NCBI RefSeq assembly: GCF_003967555.1
Contig: NZ_BIFS01000002.1
Location: 1,302,001 to 1,366,000, forward strand
DNA length: 64,000 bases
Direction: 5' to 3'
DNA from: Dictyobacter kobayashii
Lineage (GTDB): Bacteria; Chloroflexota; Ktedonobacteria; Ktedonobacterales; Ktedonobacteraceae
Shown here: one piece after another, positions 38,392 to 47,865 of the stretch
How positions within the stretch are numbered: position 1 is the stretch's first letter
Layout of the letters: each line of letters starts with the position of its first letter
The notes under the pieces: generated by a model
Database searches by the model: none
What the model was told of the DNA's origin: nothing
Seen by the model: only the letters and a program-made list of their open reading frames with translations
Translations under genes and position numbers: made by a program

Positions 38392-39417
38392 TTATAGTTT
38401 TGCGTTTGACAAATCGGCTCCATCGAAGTTAGCACTTTGTAAATTTGCAGATCTTAAATCAGCACCAGATAAGAGGGCGTTGCTGACATTCGCATTCGTC
38501 AGGTTAGCACCAACGAAAATAGCTTTTCTTAAATCAGCACCACTTAAATCGGCTCCACTTAAGTTGCTGCTCTTGAATGATGCATAGCGTAAATCCGCAT
38601 GTTCAAAATGAGCACCACTGAGATTTGCTTCCAAGAAATCTGCGCCTATTAATTTTGCCTTGGTAAACATCGCTTGGTGCGCATTTACATATCTACAATC
38701 TGCCCATCTTAAATCTACCTCATCAAGAATAGCACCGGTCAGTTGGCTACCCATAAAGATGGCATGAACTGCGAAGGCTCCTTGTAGATGAGCCGTGCCT
38801 AAATTTGCATTCGTAAAGTTAGCCCCAACCAAATCAGCATGGCTCAAATCAGTATTATTTAAAACACAGTTTTTAAGCGATGCAGATTGGATATTCGCGC
38901 CTCTACAATTGGCTCCACTCAGATTTGTGGCTTCAAAATCTGTGTTTGCCAGCTGAGCATTCATGAGGATAGCGTGCCGCAAATCCACCTCTTGACATCT
39001 CGCAAGGCGCAAATCTGCATCCTTAAGATTCGCATGGCTCATAGTAGCATTACTAAAACTAGCACTTACAGCACAGATACCTTGCAGATCTGTATGACTC
39101 AGGTCTGCGGCAGTAAAGTCAGTTTGAACGAGATTAGCATGTTGTAAGATAGCATGAGAGAGATTCGCTTCAATCAAGATGGTTTCGATAAGTGTCGCAC
39201 CTGTTAAATCTGCTCTTGAAAGATTGGCAAATGTTAAGGGACAAGCATTCAATATTACGCCATGCATATTTGCATGATGAAGATCGAATGCATTCAAATC
39301 TACATCAAAAAGACATGCTTCGCTCAAATCAGGTTGCATGTCGGGATACCTTAATCTCCATTCATTCCAATCAAAATAACCAGCCTGGATAATGCTTAAG
39401 TGCTGTTCATTCGCCAT
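38392..39417 (-). CDS. Pentapeptide-repeat protein, headpiece family (copy 4)
   Basis: 341 aa, the longest copy. Headpiece MANEQHLSIIQAGYFDWNEW and RYPDMQPDLS, closest to copy 1. Residues 35-341 are nearly uninterrupted pentapeptides (ADLSH, ANLGT, ADLRK, ANLQS), ending in ADLSNAKL with no tail. GAGAGGA precedes the ATG. It lies between Rhs fragments. The protein should form a rod of about 15 coils. Function unknown. Confidence 0.87.
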   Translation of the reverse strand: MANEQHLSIIQAGYFDWNEWRLRYPDMQPDLSEACLFDVDLNAFDLHHANMHGVILNACPLTFANLSRADLTGATLIETILIEANLSHAILQHANLVQTDFTAADLSHTDLQGICAVSASFSNATMSHANLKDADLRLARCQEVDLRHAILMNAQLANTDFEATNLSGANCRGANIQSASLKNCVLNNTDLSHADLVGANFTNANLGTAHLQGAFAVHAIFMGSQLTGAILDEVDLRWADCRYVNAHQAMFTKAKLIGADFLEANLSGAHFEHADLRYASFKSSNLSGADLSGADLRKAIFVGANLTNANVSNALLSGADLRSANLQSANFDGADLSNAKL

Positions 39418-39509
39418 ATGTATATTTTCCTCTCATAATGTGTCTATAACTTATCCTTTGTCCTAAAGCTGTCAAGTTGAATTTGCTCCACTAATCCAAT
39501 CATATTTGT

Positions 39510-39700
39510 TTCAACAGTATCGGCACTGGTAAAACGTCTGCTATTCGCATCATAATACCGCGCGTTATAGTAGAGCAAGCCCGTCTGGGTATCGAGACGC
39601 TGTCCAGTGAAGTTGAAAGGCGAAAGCATGGTGCCATCACTGTACCGGGTTGCCCCAAAGGGCGAGAAGAGTTGGCCTGGTTCAGTCTGTGCGACAGGAA
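39510..39700 (-). pseudogene. Rhs core 3' fragment
   Basis: Contains LFSPFGATRYSDGTM, SPFNFTGQRLDTQTGLLYY, and RRFTSADTVETN, the hallmark end of the core. It stops soon after the DTVETN boundary in unrelated sequence, so no C-terminal domain remains in frame. Confidence 0.85.
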
Positions 39701-39815
39701 TACGAAGTACATTGAAGGAACGTGGATCTGTCTTGCCATAATCCGGCATATGGTGAGGTGTTTGACCCAAGTAAACTCCTGAAACCTCTATATACTATCT
39801 CTCAGGCAATCCTTC

Positions 39816-40130
39816 TCAATGAAACTCCTCATCAAGCTCGAACGGATAAGCCCAAAATGCATGGATAGCTGATTGGCATTCAGAAGCGGTTAATCCAAAT
39901 TTCTGCTCCAAGATCCTCGCAAACGTCTGATACAGAGGATTGGAATCTTTTACCTCCAAGTCCATTAAGAATATATCGCTAGGGACATCAGTATGCTTCA
40001 TGATCGATCCCAAAACGAGGTGAAGCATCAGTTTCCTCAGGCGCTTTTCACTCATTTGTATACCCGTAAGGACTCCAAATGCATCAAGCATTCCCAAGAT
40101 AAAAACCACATCGATTTGATAATGCATCAA
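39816..40130 (-). CDS. Unknown protein fragment, probably part of a broken gene
   Basis: 104 codons (VVFILGMLDAFGVLTGIQ; FARILEQKFGLTASECQSA). No good RBS. It begins 5 nt after the previous frame ends on the same strand, and the three frames 39816-40697 follow each other in alternating phase. They may be three coupled small genes or one gene of about 290 aa broken twice. Position after an Rhs tail suggests an immunity gene. Confidence 0.45.
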   Translation of the reverse strand: MMHYQIDVVFILGMLDAFGVLTGIQMSEKRLRKLMLHLVLGSIMKHTDVPSDIFLMDLEVKDSNPLYQTFARILEQKFGLTASECQSAIHAFWAYPFELDEEFH

Positions 40131-40135
40131 TATTT

Positions 40136-40423
40136 CTATATAAAATCCTGAACTTTATACAGATGTGCATCAATCACTAATTGCCGTTCCATTTCTAAAG
40201 TAACGATGAGCGAATGTCGTAAGGTAGAAATAACACGCTGATCTTTCCACTGTAAAAAAAATGAGAGTACTCTAACCCGCTTGTTCAAAAACCAAAATAG
40301 CTCCACATGAGCAAACTCGCCAGATGTCACAATATTCGTCTCTAAAAGCTGAGATAAAAGTGAAAAGGACAGTTCACGATGCGTCTCCCAGAGACCGAGT
40401 GCGCTCATGAGTCGCTCATCCAC
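40136..40423 (-). CDS. Unknown helical protein fragment, probably part of a broken gene
   Basis: 95 codons starting with GTG inside the end of the upstream frame (8-nt overlap). Helix-rich (LMSALGLWETHRELSFSLL; VELFWFLNKRVRVLSFFLQW). Reads as a continuation of the HEAT-like protein at 40416, with one frameshift. Confidence 0.45.
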   Translation of the reverse strand: MDERLMSALGLWETHRELSFSLLSQLLETNIVTSGEFAHVELFWFLNKRVRVLSFFLQWKDQRVISTLRHSLIVTLEMERQLVIDAHLYKVQDFI

Positions 40424-40697
40424 CTTGAGCTTTGTAAATACGGTTGCAGAATATCAAAAAAGACTCAGGCTGTCCGGCAAAACCGATGGCCAGAAGGGCA
40501 ATCAATTGATCATCATGAGAAACCTCTTGCTGGGCCAATATCTTTTGTAACGTCGGAACATCCCAGCCCCCCCAATGTGAGGAAAGTTCGTTAATTTGCT
40601 TGTCAAGCCTCCAGTCATCATCATCGCCAATATTGAAAACCTCTACAGCTTTTCTCATATATTCTGGTATAGTAGGCATGCTAGATTCTCCATGCAA
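40416..40697 (-). CDS. Small helical protein, first part of a possible immunity gene
   Basis: 93 codons, acidic N-terminal part (IGDDDDWRLDKQINELSSHWGG) and a helix-repeat look (LQKILAQQE, DDQLIALLAIGFAG). ATG internal to the frame (MPTIPEYM) is an alternative start. It resembles HEAT-type immunity proteins in general character only. Confidence 0.5.
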   Translation of the reverse strand: MHGESSMPTIPEYMRKAVEVFNIGDDDDWRLDKQINELSSHWGGWDVPTLQKILAQQEVSHDDQLIALLAIGFAGQPESFLIFCNRIYKAQGG

Positions 40698-40814
40698 GTA
40701 AGAATAACATTCAATATACGGTAGTGATCCCCTCTGTCTAAACAGAATATAGGATCAAACAAGAAAATACTCAGCAACATCTAAAACGAGTCTATACGCT
40801 TGACATTCCTGTTA

Positions 40815-40978
40815 CCGATAGGCTTGTACAAGCATCTGTTGGAGATAGTCATTGTTGTTATATTGCGAGGTGACCAGTTCCCCATTGGGATAGTTCAGTG
40901 TGGTCACTTGGCCTGTATCGTTATAGGACGCATTGACCGTCTGGGTCGTCGTGGTGCCATCGGCGGTCACTGAGACAA
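40815..40978 (-). pseudogene. Rhs core scrap
   Basis: About 50 codons matching the core (VTADGTTTTQTVNASYND, LNYPNGELVTSQY). It abuts the end of the next gene without linker, marking a recombination junction. Confidence 0.8.
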
Positions 40979-41526
40979 TTGTTGTGGGATATGTTGTTTG
41001 ACGAGGTCAATCAAGCCATCAAAATCCTCATAAATATTACTCAACGTGAGTGAAGTTTGGTGGATGCGATAAAGCATATAATTCTTTTTCCTGCCAAATC
41101 CAGGCACTTTTACCAATCCTCGTACCTCATTCCAGTGAACCACCGTCACCTTTTTTGGGGAAACCACTAAAAATCCTTCTGCACAAATAAGGACAGATTG
41201 AGGACTCCAATATTTATATATATGTCTAATATATATAAAAAAAGCACAACCCAAAAAACACATAAAGATGCTAAAGAGGATCATTATAAGCCCAAATTGG
41301 ACATCCAGAATCTGATGTCTAATCACGTGATAGAAAAAATAGAAGTTACAACGAGAATAAATAATATAGCACAGGACATGGCAATCAATGAAAAATAATT
41401 GATTAGATTCAGATAACGCTTCCATTGTATACTCAGGTTATAGAGAGCAAGGGGATGACCAACATGATGTTGTTCTGCCAATTGATACATGCTCCTAGGA
41501 AATTCGACTTCCTGCCTTGATTCCAT
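40967..41526 (-). pseudogene. Small two-TM membrane protein, frameshifted at an A6/T6 run
   Basis: The N-terminal frame (41526-41323; ATG with AAGGAG upstream) encodes MESRQEVEFPRSMYQLAEQH and one membrane segment. The C-terminal frame (to 40967) encodes a second segment and a soluble part with ICAEGFLVV and VVHWNEVRGL. They join at six A (41334-41339), where a single-base change separates the frames. Same family as 35,272 and 47,866. An IS66 element ends 27 nt upstream of the start, so any native promoter has been cut off. Confidence 0.65.
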
Positions 41527-41552
41527 GAAAACTCTCCTTACTAAAAAGCGAT

Positions 41553-43096
41553 GTAACTACTCAGTAGCCCATGCAATGGGGAAAGGAGAACCAGCAAAAA
41601 CCGCAGCAATGGCAGCAAGCATTGAGCGCCCCTGCTTGCGCATGGTTGAAAGATAGCTGCGAATGATGCAAAAAGCCGTAGCTCCATCGTCACTGCGGAA
41701 GGTTCCGGAAATCTTTTGCTGCACTTTCACCATGCGTAAATCTCGTTCGGCGAGATTGTTGGTAAAAGGCACAGACAGGTCCTCCAGAAAACCCAACACT
41801 TGATCAGCTCGCTTTAAGAGCGCATCGAGCAGATTCTTGGAGGCTTCCTGTTTTTTGCGTCCTTGTCGTTTGGGCTGCAGACTTCCTGGGGGAGGGGCTT
41901 GAGCGGCATGCGTGGCAAAGCCAGCGGCCAGAATGGCAAAATACTGGGCAAGCCACTGCTCCCGTTCGGGGGTGGGGACGGCGCTCGCTCCTTGGAGGCG
42001 CCAGCGATCAGCGGCTTGCTTCATCGCCAGCAACAGATCGAACATGGCTTGTCCCCAAGGCTGCTTCTCCTGTTCGGCGACATACAGGCAGTCGCGTAGC
42101 AGGTGGGCTCCGCAGAGGCTATGGGTACAGAGGTAGCGATCATAGCTGGACCAGCGATCATGCATGGAGCGGCCCTGATAGTGTGGCCAGATCCCAATCT
42201 GCTCCAGAGCCTGATGCCCTCGTTTGCGATGCCAGGAGTACAGGGTGAGCCAGGGAGTCGCATTGAGATGCATCCAATGCAAGATGCCTTTGACACGCAT
42301 CCCCGTTTCGTCAGCATGTTGCAAGGGGCTGGCCAGCAGTAAGGTTTTGATCCGCTCGATGCTCGACTCAAGGGTCTTGGCTGCCTGAGCAATCCAACGG
42401 ACCAGCGTGCCTTCGGACAACTGACACCCGCACAGATCAGCAAGAGCTTCACAGGTGCGTTGCAGTGGCACCAGTTGAAAGTGGGAAAGATAGACCGCCA
42501 AGGCTTGGACCTGCGGGCCATACTGGACAGCAGCATCGACGCCTGCCGGAAAAGACGCCTGCGTCACATGCTGGCAATAGGGGCAGCAGATTGCTTGTCG
42601 GCAATGCTCCTCGACCAGCAAACGCCACGTGGGCAGATCGTGGACTTGACGGCGTTCGTTGGTGATAGCTGCCTCCTGCTCAAGAGGGTACTGACATGCT
42701 TCACAGTGCGTTGGACGATGAAGCACGACGCTATCAGGAGTCAATGCTTGCATCAGGGTATGACCGTGGTGACCGGCTTGTCCACCGGAAGTCTTGCCGC
42801 TTTTGCGCCGCTGTTTGCCAGGTTTGCGACCCAATCCATCACTGGAAGGAGGTTTACTACTATTATGACTATCTTTTCCCAATCGCCGTTCAAGCTCTTC
42901 AATGCGCAACAAGGCACCTATGAGCAATCCTTCGAGCTCTTCGATCCTGCGATCTTTCTGCTCTGCTTGCTCTTTGAATGCCTCTGCTTGCTCTTTGAGC
43001 TCTCGGTAGGCTTTCTGAAGATTTCTCACTTCTTCTTCTGTCATGCTCTTAGTTTATCAGCTTTGTCCAGCTTTTCTCAAGGTACTGAGTAGTTAC
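41553..43096 (-). mobile_element. IS66-family insertion sequence with perfect ends
   Basis: 1544 bp. Terminal inverted repeats GTAACTACTCAGTA (41553-41566 and complement 43083-43096) are perfect over 14 bp, and an 8-bp target duplication AAAGCGAT flanks both sides (41545-41552, 43097-43104), the duplication length expected for IS66. Only the transposase (TnpC-type) is carried, without TnpA/TnpB, as in ISBst12-like members. Perfect ends and duplication indicate recent insertion. Confidence 0.95.
41557..43044 (-). CDS. IS66-family transposase (TnpC type)
   Basis: 495 aa. N-terminal coiled coil (YRELKEQAEAFKEQAEQKDR), SSKPPSSD motif, zinc finger (CEACQYP, CCPYCQHV), then the DDE core: QHADETGMRV, MHDRWSSYDRY, and FTNNLAERDLRMVKVQQK near the end. 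The frame fills the element almost from end to end. The start is the ATG at 43044. Confidence 0.95.
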   Translation of the reverse strand: MTEEEVRNLQKAYRELKEQAEAFKEQAEQKDRRIEELEGLLIGALLRIEELERRLGKDSHNSSKPPSSDGLGRKPGKQRRKSGKTSGGQAGHHGHTLMQALTPDSVVLHRPTHCEACQYPLEQEAAITNERRQVHDLPTWRLLVEEHCRQAICCPYCQHVTQASFPAGVDAAVQYGPQVQALAVYLSHFQLVPLQRTCEALADLCGCQLSEGTLVRWIAQAAKTLESSIERIKTLLLASPLQHADETGMRVKGILHWMHLNATPWLTLYSWHRKRGHQALEQIGIWPHYQGRSMHDRWSSYDRYLCTHSLCGAHLLRDCLYVAEQEKQPWGQAMFDLLLAMKQAADRWRLQGASAVPTPEREQWLAQYFAILAAGFATHAAQAPPPGSLQPKRQGRKKQEASKNLLDALLKRADQVLGFLEDLSVPFTNNLAERDLRMVKVQQKISGTFRSDDGATAFCIIRSYLSTMRKQGRSMLAAIAAVFAGSPFPIAWATE

Positions 43097-43104
43097 AAAG
43101 CGAT

Positions 43105-43610
43105 ATACGGAATACTCCCAGATTACATTTGAAATAGCATAACTCTTTCTCTTATTAAGCAGATTACCCAGCTATGTCTTCTTTCCGTATTGCTCGAAAT
43201 GTTTGCTCTATTTATAAAAAGCTCTATTAGTGATCCAAAATATTGAAGAACTCCAATAATTCTTTCTCTACATAACAGCCATTTGGATAGCTTCTAGCTT
43301 CTATTCTTCCGATAAATATTGTCTCTCAGCATAACATTTTCTCCTTTTGAAATATTTCTCGTACAACCCGAGGTCTCCAGCTAAACTAGATCAGCCCACG
43401 CTCAGCTTCAAAGAAATAATTATCTCTTAAATTGGCTTTGTAAGAGCATGTTATGAGAAAATCGCATAACATGCTCTATTAGTATTAGTTAAACATCTTC
43501 TCCATCCTTCGGCTAAATATCATCAGCCAGAAAGGGAGAAACCTTCAATAAAGGCACATGTCCAGTAACAGTAGTATAAATTACTTAGCATAACTAACTA
43601 CAAAGGTCCT
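43105..43610. other. Gene-free stretch with one hairpin
   Basis: No gene seen. The hairpin AGAGCATGTTATG/CATAACATGCTCT (43443-43455/43465-43477, 9-nt loop) is listed separately. Below 43443 the sequence is AT-rich and was separated from its former neighbour by the IS66 insertion. Confidence 0.5.
43443..43477 (-). terminator. 13-bp hairpin downstream of an Rhs C-terminal domain
   Basis: Perfect 13-bp arms with a 9-nt loop, 134 nt after the end of the minus-strand frame at 43611. No U-tract; it may be a terminator for the array transcript. Confidence 0.45.
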
Positions 43611-44075
43611 CTACACACCAGAACACGCTCCTTGACCGTACTGTGTACACCAGTCATTTACATCCATAGTTTGTTGATGTTGAGCATCAGCTAACATAAC
43701 ACCTCCATACGTCATTAGACTATGGCCAAGCGCTCTTCCACTATAGATCAATGCCGTCTTACCAAGTTTAACTGCAAGATCTAATGCCGCACCAGGTAAA
43801 CCACCTGCAGTAAAACCTATGAATGACAGTCCCAGTTGCAAAACTCCTTTAAGCCATGCTGCACCAGCCATAACAGCCTTATACGTGCTAAGCACACCAT
43901 AGGTAGAAGTTAAGACAGTATGGACAGTTGCCTGGAGGGCACTTGATATTGCAGTAAAGCCTGGATTAACACTGGATGCAGCATTCGCAATCTCACCAAG
44001 AATACCGAGCGCATCTATTAATACTGATATAGCACGCGGAAATTCCGCTTCCTCTATATTGTATTTGAATGACAA
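43611..44075 (-). CDS. Rhs C-terminal domain detached from its core (module 1)
   Basis: 154 codons of hydrophobic helical protein (AISVLIDALGILGEIANAASS; LQLGLSFIGFTAGGLPGAALDLAVKL) ending in NDWCTQYGQGAC. No RBS suits an independent start. The Rhs core piece upstream ends in a different frame, and a 26-bp tandem duplication lies at the junction. Membrane-active toxin or secretion tail are both possible. The DWCTQYGxGAC end also occurs in module 3. Confidence 0.6.
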   Translation of the reverse strand: MSFKYNIEEAEFPRAISVLIDALGILGEIANAASSVNPGFTAISSALQATVHTVLTSTYGVLSTYKAVMAGAAWLKGVLQLGLSFIGFTAGGLPGAALDLAVKLGKTALIYSGRALGHSLMTYGGVMLADAQHQQTMDVNDWCTQYGQGACSGV

Positions 44076-44106
44076 GAAATTATATTGTATTTGAATGACA
44101 AGAAAT
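44055..44106 (-). repeat. 26-bp tandem duplication at a core/C-terminal domain junction
   Basis: Two identical 26-nt units (44055-44080, 44081-44106). 26 is not a multiple of three; with a single copy, the upstream codons ATG GAT TTC would run straight into the 43611 frame. Confidence 0.9.
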
Positions 44107-44115
44107 CCATCAATA

Positions 44116-44870
44116 TTAACGCAAGGCCCCTGCAGTTATGAGCCCCATAGCTTCATAAATTTTAGGAGCCACCTTATCATTCCTTACCTGATTTCTCGCT
44201 TGCGTATGGTCAGGGTTAGCGACACATGCACCTCCTTGCACATGAGTACCACTTCCAGGAGTTCCACATGAATACCCACCACCTCCACTGCTTGTTGCTG
44301 GCGGTGTCGATGTTGGTGGTGTCGGTGTCTGCGGTGGGCCACATACATTCATATTGTGGCAGGCATCATCAACCCCACTGACACCAGGAGGATCAGAAGG
44401 TGGTGGTGGTGGACCAGACCCATACGTACAATCGCCGTCCGTGTTACATCGGCCATGACCCGTGGGATCGGCAAACGTCTCGGGATTACCTTTGACATAC
44501 GCGAAGGGATCCAGGCCAGAACCGTTGGTTTCCACCGTATCTGCACTGGTAAAACGGCCACTCGAAGCATCATAATACCGCGCGTTATAGTAGAGCAAGC
44601 CCGTCTGGGTATCAAGGCGCTGTCCAGTGAAGTTGAATGGCGAAAGCATGGTGCCATCACTGTACCGGGTTGCCCCAAAGGGCGAGAAAAGTTACACCGC
44701 TTGCACCGAACCATCAGAGCGTAACGCGATGCTATTGCTTCCTAAGAAGTCTGGCATCAGATAGGAGAAGGTGCCATCCTGGCGCATCGCCACTCGTTGT
44801 CCACCTGCACTGTAGTACTTGGTGGTCGAGGTTGTACCGCCGGTGATGGTGACATCGGTGTAGCCATCAT
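44116..44870 (-). pseudogene. Rhs core 3' fragment with Pro-rich linker (module 1)
   Basis: Core end (SPFNFTGQRLDTQTGLLYY, GRFTSADTVETN, GLDPFAYVKGNPETFADPTG) then linker GHGRCNTDGDCTYGSGPPPP and a variable part ending in NDKVAPKIYEAMGL. A CAA to TAA nonsense change (about 44689-44691, after SVQAV) breaks the core, and the left end at about 44870 is cut within TDVTITGG-type repeats. Confidence 0.85.
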
Positions 44871-45137
44871 CAGACTTCGATACTCGTTAGGTTCGTTATC
44901 TACTTTCCCATGCCCACTTTACAGATTGAGGTCCAGTCGTAACTGCAGAGCATAGCCAATCCACATTCACCTCGCGCGTGAGGAATTGCGCCTCACATCT
45001 GATCACCTTATACTCAAACCCAATGCTCAGCTTTCGTTCAATTACTTTGCCCTGTCACTGAAAAAGAAGCTACTAGGGTTCACCGTCAATATCGTTTATG
45101 CGGAAGTATCAGAATTCCAACGCCATTATACACATTA
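44871..45137. other. Junction sequence
   Basis: No supported gene. It joins the Rhs fragment to a low-GC region; a short plus-strand frame here lacks an RBS. Confidence 0.4.
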
Positions 45138-45491
45138 TTACTTACTAATTAGTACTAAAAACATTATCGAGGACACTACGATAATAGCTAAACGGCTAGC
45201 AGAAAATCGGGGTGGTATTATTAAATGAAAAAGTGAGTTAAAAATTACTATTGCTAGTAATAGCAAAAGAATCGCACTAAGAAGAAAGTTCCAGCGCATT
45301 TCCAAAACATTAAAGATAATAATAGTCTTTCCTAAAAATGAAAGGATCAATACAATTCGGAACAAAAGAGCTTCATAATAAAGAATAGGTTTATCAACAG
45401 GATCATAGGGGGCTAATTCTTTTGAAAGAGAACCTACAGGCAAAAAGAATCTTTTTACGAACAACTTTAGTATCAAGGAAAAATCTTTCAT
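45138..45491 (-). CDS. Small hydrophobic membrane protein, possible immunity protein
   Basis: 117 aa from ATG 45491 (GGAG 6 nt upstream, MKDFSLILKLFVKRFF). Three hydrophobic segments (LLFRIVLILSFLGKTIIIF, FLLSAILLLLLAIVIF, LAIIVVSSIMFLVLI). It lies downstream of Rhs module 2 in array order and its GC is very low. A multi-pass protein would suit immunity against a membrane-acting toxin, but this is inference. Confidence 0.55.
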   Translation of the reverse strand: MKDFSLILKLFVKRFFLPVGSLSKELAPYDPVDKPILYYEALLFRIVLILSFLGKTIIIFNVLEMRWNFLLSAILLLLLAIVIFNSLFHLIIPPRFSASRLAIIVVSSIMFLVLISK

Positions 45492-45963
45492 AACAATCTC
45501 CATTCTCTCGCTCTAGAGCATATTAGTCGAGTACGCACATGTGTCGAGAGCAACAGCATGTACTTGTCAAATAAAGGGAAAAAGAATCTGTTAAATACAG
45601 ATCGATATAGTAATTCCCGTCCCTTGAATCTAATAGACCTCCATGTGATCAGAAAAAAAGCTCGATACAAGAAAAAGGTATGCTCTATCAGAAAAAAAGC
45701 TCGATACAAGAAAAGTATGCCTATCAATGCTTTATGAAAAACATAATTACAATATTACGCATTCAAATATCAAGAAATACGAAATATCTTTATATTTTTA
45801 ATGAAGCAAGACAGAGCATATCAGATACTTATTCCAAACCAATACTACAAATTACGATCTTAGAATATTTTAAGGGCAGCCATCTTTAAGATTGCACTGT
45901 CCCGCATTCCAATCATTTGCCAATGTGTGCGCATCGCTCAAAAGTTGACCGACGCCAAGAACA
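45492..45963. other. AT-rich stretch with a duplicated segment
   Basis: No supported gene. It contains the direct repeat at 45648-45720. Frames across it are repeat-driven (LYRAFFLI twice) and lack an RBS. Confidence 0.45.
45648..45720. repeat. Tandem duplication of about 36 bp
   Basis: ATCAGAAAAAAAGCTCGATA and the following ACAAGAAAA..GTATGC occur twice in a row, differing by two bases in the A-rich part. Not in a recognised gene. Confidence 0.88.
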
Positions 45964-46308
45964 TTATTTCCAGATATGGTTCCCCAAGGTACCAAACCTT
46001 TGTGTCGCCAAAGGACCTATAGCCTTCTTTTCTATATATCCTTGTGCTTTCGTAGCTAAATATTTCAAGCCATCAGACAATTTATTTACAACCGAAAAAC
46101 TCTTAACTAAGTTTAATGTTGAAACTGCACTTACTCCTAACGCAATAACATCTAAAACAACCGCAGCTATATCTACCCATACTTTGACAGCAGGATCAAC
46201 ATACGTAAAAGATGCTAATACGTCTCTCAAACCATCATTAATCAGCCATACAACTCCCGTAATAGCATTTTTTAGAGCAAATCGAGCAATAGCTTCTAAC
46301 ACTGCCAT
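45964..46308 (-). CDS. Rhs C-terminal domain detached from its core (module 2)
   Basis: 114 codons of hydrophobic helical protein (LEAIARFALKNAITGVVWLIN; VWVDIAAVVLDVIALGVSAV) ending in GTLGNHIWK. The Rhs piece upstream overlaps in another frame; a one-base change near the TTTT at about 46317 would fuse them. Similar in character to modules 1, 3 and 4 but not in sequence. Confidence 0.6.
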   Translation of the reverse strand: MAVLEAIARFALKNAITGVVWLINDGLRDVLASFTYVDPAVKVWVDIAAVVLDVIALGVSAVSTLNLVKSFSVVNKLSDGLKYLATKAQGYIEKKAIGPLATQRFGTLGNHIWK

Positions 46309-47420
46309 TACAGGATTTCGTAAAATTCAGAAACGCTGTAATTACGATCCCTATTCCAGCGGCAATCTTACCTGCTCCAATTAAAAGCCCCGTCAAATCT
46401 TTAACACTAGAAGAAGGTGTTGTTGGCGTTGGTGACGATTTTACAGTATGGTCTGTCGTAACTATATTACAACCACCGTGACACTGCGTACCTCCTCCAG
46501 TTGTTGGCTGACTATTTCCATTGGTTCCACTCAACCCACCATTGCTTCCAGGACCACACAGAGCCATATTGTGACAGGCATCATCAACACCACTGACGCC
46601 AGGAGGAGGTGAAGGATCAGAAGGTGGTGGCGGCGGCCCAGACCCGTATGTGCAATCACCGTCCGTGTTACATCTGCCATGCCCTGTTGGGTCAGCGAAC
46701 GTCTCGGGATTGCCTTTCACATATGCAAAGGGATCCAGACCAGACCCATTGGTTTCTACTGTATCTGCACTGGTAAAACGTCCGCTATTCGCATCATAAT
46801 ATCGCGCATTATAGTAGAGCAAGCCCGTCTGGGTATCAAGACGCTGGCCCGTGAAGTTGAAGGGCGAAAGCATGGTGCCGTCGCTGTACCGGGTCGCGCC
46901 AAAGGGCGAGAAGAGTTGGACCGCTTGTACCGAGCCATCAGCCCGCAAAGCAATGCTATTGCTTCCTAAGAAGTCTGGCATCAGATAGGAGAAGGTGCCA
47001 TCCTGGCGCATCGCCACTTTTTGTCCACCTGCACTGTAGTACTTGGTGGTCGAGGTTGTACCGCCGGTGATAGGTGACATCTGTAAAGCCATCGAAGGAG
47101 ATAGTGTCACTAGTGGTGGTCGTGCTTCCGACGGTGTTGCTGGCTCGTTGCAGCACTCGTTGACCCGAATTGTCATACAGGTATTGATCGCTGGCCACAG
47201 TGCCATTGGGCGTGACCCAGGTATCGAGACGGCCCTCGTTGTCGTAGGTCATGATCGCCCCACTTTGAGCAGCATCACAGCCGTGACTCGAGGTGGTGTC
47301 GACATTGCGGCAGGTCATGTTGCCCATGGCATCGTAGCTGGCATACAACCGTCTTGTTCAGGTTGATGACGTTGCCCACATTGTCGTAGGTGCGCGTCTG
47401 GCTCCAGAAGGCCGTACCTA
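46309..47420 (-). pseudogene. Rhs core fragment with linker (module 2), frameshift and internal deletion
   Basis: Carries core end, Pro-rich linker and variable part (QPTTGGGTQCHGGCNIV). Compared with the intact copy, one base is inserted near 47071 (GGTGATAGGTGACATC against GGTGATGGTGACATC), breaking TDVTITG. About 47345 the sequence jumps from QYASYDAMG back to NVINLN, an internal deletion of roughly 90 codons relative to the long Rhs gene. Confidence 0.85.
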
Positions 47421-47447
47421 GACGATTGGCTATATATTATTTCAGCA

Positions 47448-47786
47448 TCAGTTCTTCAAACTCAATATCTCTTCTAACTGCTCTGGTGAATCAAACAATT
47501 TCCCTAGCACCTCATCAAAGTAATATACATCATAGTCCGTAGCTAACTCCTGTTTGACTTTCTTCCATAGCTCCACGCCATCTCTTCTTCATGCCAATTC
47601 TGATTCAGGAGTCTCGAAGCCAGAAGCAATCGGGGTTTCCATGTTCAAAATCACATCGTAACGATCGACCCAATTATGTAACAGGTTAATCGTCTCTTGT
47701 TGCAAAGATAACGATTCTGGTTCAATAAGCCCTTCATCGACATTATCCATCGGCCAAAAAGGAGGGCAGGAATAATCAGCCATCAT
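47448..47786 (-). pseudogene. Small acidic protein with in-frame TGA, possible immunity gene
   Basis: Frame MMADYSCPPFWPMDNVDEGL to PESELA, TGA at 47587-47589, then the same frame continues RRRDGVELWKKVKQELATDY and YYFDEVLGKLFDSPEQLEEI to a stop at 47448. Total about 112 codons. The continued composition after the stop shows one gene with a nonsense change, or recoding. It follows the Rhs material on the same strand. Confidence 0.65.
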
Positions 47787-47865
47787 CTTTATTCTTTTTT
47801 TTGTTCGTTGTGCTCTCCAGAATCACTAATACTTGATAAAAGAGAGGAAATATCCTCTATCAGTC

